Shown here: in pieces, positions 36,200-38,763 of the stretch | How the letters are laid out: each line of letters opens with the position of its first letter | How positions within the stretch are numbered: position 1 is the stretch's first letter | From: Bacteroidales bacterium | GTDB lineage: Bacteria; Bacteroidota; Bacteroidia; Bacteroidales; M50B96 | Length of the DNA: 38,763 nt | NCBI GenBank assembly: GCA_021740905.1 | Contig: JAIOYV010000064.1 | Span: 1 to 38,763, forward strand | Reading direction: 5' to 3' | Position numbers and translations under genes: made by a program | Notes under the pieces: generated by a model | The model's input: the letters and a program-made list of their open reading frames with translations, nothing else | What the model was told of the DNA's origin: nothing | Databases searched by the model: none

Positions 36200-36728
36200 T
36201 CAATCCACTCCTATCGCATCCAAATCAATCCTATATATTGAAGTACGGGCGGTAATAAAAAGTTGATTTCGTTCTTTGCCGCCAAAACAAATATTCGATG
36301 GTTTTTCCGGCACCAGAATGGAATCTAACAATTCGCCTGAAGGTGAAAAAATATCTACTGCGTTTTTTCCATTGGTAGCTAAATACACATTTCCTTCTTT
36401 GTCAATAGTCATCCCATCGCAGCCAAATTCTACAAAAAGCGTTTTGTTTACCAGGGAACAATCCGTTTGCATGTCCGCTATTTAGCCGAAAAGTGTCAAG
36501 CTTGTTGTTTACTGTCCATATAAGAATCAGGTTATTCGGAATATCAGTAAAATAGACATTTCTATTAGCATCTACCGCAGGGCCTTCGGTAAAAACAAAA
36601 CCACCAGCCAATTTTTCTACCCCTTTAACAAGCACTGCTTCCGATGACTCTTCGTTTTTTTGATTCTTGTTTTTAACCGGATTATCGACACAAGATAGTA
36701 GTGTAAAAGCAATTAATACCAAATTCAT
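36200..36728 (-). pseudogene. SMP-30/gluconolactonase-like lipoprotein, internally deleted
   Basis: The minus strand opens at 36728 with a lipoprotein signal ('MNLVLIAFTLLSC'). It continues with the first SMP-30 blades ('GFVFTEGPAVDANRNVYFTD', 'SGHANGLF'), then goes out of frame near 36460. The next frame resumes with 'KTLFVEFGCDGMTIDKEGNV' and the C-terminal blades ('PEKPSNICFGGKERNQLF', 'ITARTSIYRIDL') to a stop at 36200. In full SMP-30-like proteins more than 100 residues lie between these parts, including metal-binding Asn/Asp. An internal deletion with frameshift therefore destroyed the gene. A longer frame to 36863 precedes the signal peptide and is not used. Confidence 0.75.
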
Positions 36729-36949
36729 TATGAAATGCGCTGAAAGCCATTTCGCTAATTGAATTGGTAAATGCCGATACTGAATTGATGTGGCTTTAGG
36801 AGAAACGAACTTAAGGTGCATATCAATTCGTAATCGGTATAACAAAAATGTGATATTTTTCATAATGCAGATGAGTTTAGTTTAAAATTATGGACAAAAT
36901 TAGGTAAAAGTAGGAATTGTCTGTTTCATCTTCATGAGAGCAATGACGG

Positions 36950-37160
36950 GCAGGCTGATAAGTGCCGTGCCTGGTTAGGTGTCCTTGTAACATTGCATGT
37001 ATCGCGGATGGCTATAGCTTGTTTCCCATGTTTTAAAGAACCGCCGTATACAGCCTGTCCCGAACTTGATTCGGGATACGTGTGGTCCCGACTTTTAGTA
37101 CGGGATAAATGGTGAGAGGCGCATCCCGGTTATTTTAGTCGGGACTGTCTACTCGGTTAC
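36950..37160 (+). mobile_element. Group II intron 3' remnant (probable)
   Basis: GAACCGCCGTATAC (37038-37051) is the 5' strand of a domain V hairpin common in bacterial group II introns, whose usual partner is TACGGTGGT followed by GTGAGAGG. Here GTGAGAGGCGC and the terminal CTACTCGGTTAC (37149-37160) are present, but the hairpin interior is interrupted by small palindromes. No reverse transcriptase frame remains. The 5' limit is uncertain. It abuts the truncated end of the Fic gene. Confidence 0.45.
37058..37144. repeat. Three TCCCG-n-CGGGA palindromes
   Basis: TCCCGAA-CTTGA-TTCGGGA (37058-37076, seven-pair stem), TCCCG...CGGGA (37086-37105) and TCCCG...CGGGA (37124-37144). All three interrupt the intron-like sequence. 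Confidence 0.8.
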
Positions 37161-37175
37161 CGCTTGGCATTTCTT

Positions 37176-37702
37176 TCAATTCATAAATTGTGCTGACATG
37201 CTGTAGAACCGCCTGATACTTTTGTCAGGACGTGCTAATGTCATGTCTGTAATTGCTCTTGTAATTCGTCCGTTTCCATCGTTGAAAGGATGAATTGTCT
37301 CGAACCATAAATGAGCAATAGCTGCTTTAAGAACCAAATCTATTTCGTGCTCGTTTTCAAACCAGTCTATGAACCTTATCATTTCAGGCTCTATCCTGTC
37401 AGAACTTGGTGCTTGATAAAGAATTTTTTCATTTCCCATAGGCCCTGTCACAACTTGCATAGGACCAGTTGTGTCTTTTCTCCAGTCTGCAACTGTGATT
37501 TTATAACATCTAAAGTAAGTGTGTTCAAAACTGCTTCATTTTGCAAATCAAAGCCCAGCGATTCCATTTTCCCAAGAAGTCTGCCCTGTTGATTTCTAGC
37601 TTCACCTAGTTTTATCATCACTTTCTTATTGTCCCAAGTGAAGTCAGTCCAGTTTTCTTGTTCGTGTATATAGTTTTTCATTCTACGCAAATTATGCGAC
37701 AA
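37176..37702 (-). pseudogene. Fic family (DUF4172-Fic) AMP-transferase pseudogene
   Basis: The minus-strand N-terminal part (84 codons from 37702: 'WTDFTWDNKKVMIKLGEARN', 'QQGRLLGKMESLGF') is a DUF4172 domain and runs to 'LTLDVIKSQ'. It then jumps out of frame into 'ADWRKDTTGPMQVVTGP' and the catalytic Fic motif 'TIHPFNDGNGR'. The segment expected between them, with the SxxIEGE inhibitory helix and over 80 more residues, is missing. The protein then stops after 'RFYSMSAQF', losing its C-terminal helices next to the intron remnant. Deletion, frameshift and truncation make it non-functional, although the HPFxDGNGR core is intact. Confidence 0.8.
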
Positions 37703-37746
37703 ATATACTCTCTATTCTCAGCACTGTTGTTTTTCCTGCTTGCCGG

Positions 37747-37882
37747 CAACGGTTTGAATATGGTGCGTTTGGCATTTCAACGCTCATATCTTTCAATTTA
37801 CTACTATGTTTATTTATAGCTATAATCTTCATTTTTAGTACTATCTGCCAAATGCACTATATTTATTGTTAGCGGTTCGGCG
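37747..37882. repeat. attC-like large palindrome, left of the DUF4279 gene
   Basis: Outer word CAACGG (37747), arms TATGGTGCGTTTGGCA (37759-37774) and TGCCAAATGCACTATA (37846-37861), and gene-side word GTTAGCGGT (37868-37876) followed by TCGGCG. The overall form (short conserved ends, variable imperfect hairpin) is like integron attC sites. Confidence 0.5.
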
Positions 37883-37886
37883 TTTA

Positions 37887-38381
37887 TTATTTATCGTCTT
37901 TGTCATCGCCTAAACAATAAATGTCCATATCTATCTCCGCATTAATTTCTGCTAATATTTTCACTTGTTCCTTCTCAAATCCATAACCAGGATTTGGTCC
38001 TGAATAATAATACTGAACGATTATTAGTCTGGTTGTTTTACTCTTTTGACTAATCTCTTTTATTTCATCAAGTCTTGGAGAAATAATTTCATTAAAAAAT
38101 TGGTCTACTGTATCACCAATAAAGTCATTTGTATTAGTTTTTAATTCATAGTCCCAATGATTAAACTCCCAAATTTTTCGAATACGTTTATGCCCCACAA
38201 AATATTCTTCCCCTTGTCTTGCTATTGATAGTGGTTTTAATCCCAGTTTTTTAGTTATATCATTAGGGTCAAAGTCAAAATCTATAAATCTAAGAATTAC
38301 ATGATTCTGGTTAATCTTTGGAATGCTGTCTGTTCCCATGATTTTTCGATAATCCTTTTTTTTCAATCTCTCAAATTTCAT
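37887..38381 (-). CDS. DUF4279-like protein
   Basis: A 164-residue cytosolic protein. 'HVILRFIDFDFDPNDITKKL' with 'GLKPLSIARQGE' and the later 'IWEFNHWDYEL' plus a helical 'DTVDQFFNEIISPRLDEIKE' follow the DUF4279 pattern. DUF4279 proteins are often immunity-like or lie in mobile cassettes, and their function is unknown. Met at codon 15 is an alternative start. The gene is AT-rich and lies between two inverted attC-like palindromes, so it has the form of a mobile gene cassette. Confidence 0.6.
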   Translation of the reverse strand: MKFERLKKKDYRKIMGTDSIPKINQNHVILRFIDFDFDPNDITKKLGLKPLSIARQGEEYFVGHKRIRKIWEFNHWDYELKTNTNDFIGDTVDQFFNEIISPRLDEIKEISQKSKTTRLIIVQYYYSGPNPGYGFEKEQVKILAEINAEIDMDIYCLGDDKDDK

Positions 38382-38414
38382 TTACCCAAATGTTGTATTT
38401 ACTTTATTTCGCTG

Positions 38415-38576
38415 ACCGCTAACGTTTTACAATATGAAACGGTTGGGTTTTCGGGCTGCGTTCTTGTCCACCGATAAGAATGCTGAGGCGAGAACAAAAC
38501 CCCCGCAAACCACTGAACCCCAACTGTTTTATATTGTGTGTGTGTGCCCTGCATGAGCAGCAGTGCACACCCGTTG
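38415..38576. repeat. attC-like large palindrome, right of the DUF4279 gene
   Basis: Gene-side word ACCGCTAAC (38415-38423, inverse of GTTAGCGGT), arms ACAATATGAAACGGTTGGG (38429-38447) and CCCAACTGTTTTATATTGT (38518-38537), inner pairs GTTCT/AGAAC, and outer word CCGTTG (38571-38576). It is the mirror of the site at 37747-37882, with a different stem sequence but the same end words. Confidence 0.5.
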
Positions 38577-38639
38577 TAAGCTCTTGAAAAAATCGAAAAA
38601 TACAAATTTATTTTCAAAGGCAATCAACAGGTGTTCATT

Positions 38640-38763
38640 TTTTTTCCAGAGGGTGAAAGTCTCTCATGGGCGGGAGTAACGACTCGAACCATTAGTAAGC
38701 TGCAAGGTTGCTTGGGGTGACCCAAGGACTGAAGGAAGCAGGACTACAAAGGTTGGTACTGAC
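38640..38763 (+). mobile_element. 5' part of a probable group II intron, cut by the window end
   Basis: GGTGAAAGTC, CGGGAGTAACGACTCG, ACCATTAGTAAGCTGC and GACTGAAGGAAGCAGGACT in this order resemble domain I of bacterial group II introns that carry a reverse transcriptase. The element continues past the window, so neither the exact 5' boundary nor the ORF can be seen. It begins about 65 bases after the attC-like site. Confidence 0.5.

Noticed and set aside
36729-36863. N-terminal extension of the SMP-30-like relic
   Set aside because: The lipoprotein signal begins at 36728; upstream codons are unlike the family.

Overview
The window looks like the chromosome of an anaerobic or facultatively anaerobic member of the Bacteroidota, probably Bacteroidales/Marinilabiliales-like. 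This rests on a secreted repeat protein with a type IX (Por) C-terminal sorting domain, a promoter of the form TTG-N18-TAnnTTTG upstream of rex, mostly SD-less starts, a GH13_8 branching enzyme and an M16 protease of the kind found in this phylum. No rRNA or tRNA gene and no CRISPR array was seen.

Layout. 1-6.5 kb holds housekeeping or unknown genes: a DUF302 protein, a small exported protein boxed by inverted repeats, a large M16 zinc protease, a phosphodiester-glycosidase-like protein and a PflA-like radical SAM protein. 6.8-13.9 kb holds a soluble hybrid histidine kinase, a glycogen branching enzyme and a T9SS-exported beta-propeller protein. 14.5-18.0 kb holds a gatE-gatD pair, the archaeal type of Glu-tRNA(Gln) amidotransferase, which is unexpected in this phylum. 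18.1-19.6 kb is a toxin-antitoxin patch: a small membrane protein, hicAB, an orphan antitoxin-like gene and a wrecked higA-like antitoxin.

The centre of the window (19.7-33.8 kb) is a hydrogen-metabolism island. Six minus-strand genes form one compact operon that ends at a strong terminator: hdrA1, a QmoC-like HdrC/cytochrome b fusion, hdrA2, mvhD, mvhG and mvhA. This combines a group 3-type Mvh [NiFe] hydrogenase with two HdrA flavoproteins and a membrane quinone module. There is no HdrB, so the predicted role is H2:menaquinone electron transfer, possibly with flavin-based bifurcation to ferredoxin, rather than heterodisulfide reduction. Divergently transcribed is rex (NADH/NAD+ sensor) followed by hypF, hypC, hypD, hypE and hypA, the hydrogenase maturation genes. 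Rex-box-like sequences lie in front of both transcription units. hypB and the large-subunit endopeptidase are not in the window.

34-38.8 kb starts with a lipoprotein gamma-glutamyltransferase and then becomes a decay zone: an internally deleted SMP-30-like gene, a group II intron 3' remnant with small palindromes, a broken Fic gene, and a DUF4279-like gene held between two large inverted attC-like palindromes. The 5' end of a probable group II intron runs off the window. Short dispersed repeats (CGGGTTT, AACTTTGAAC, CACTAAGACACTGAGG and TCCCG-n-CGGGA types) occupy many intergenic gaps.
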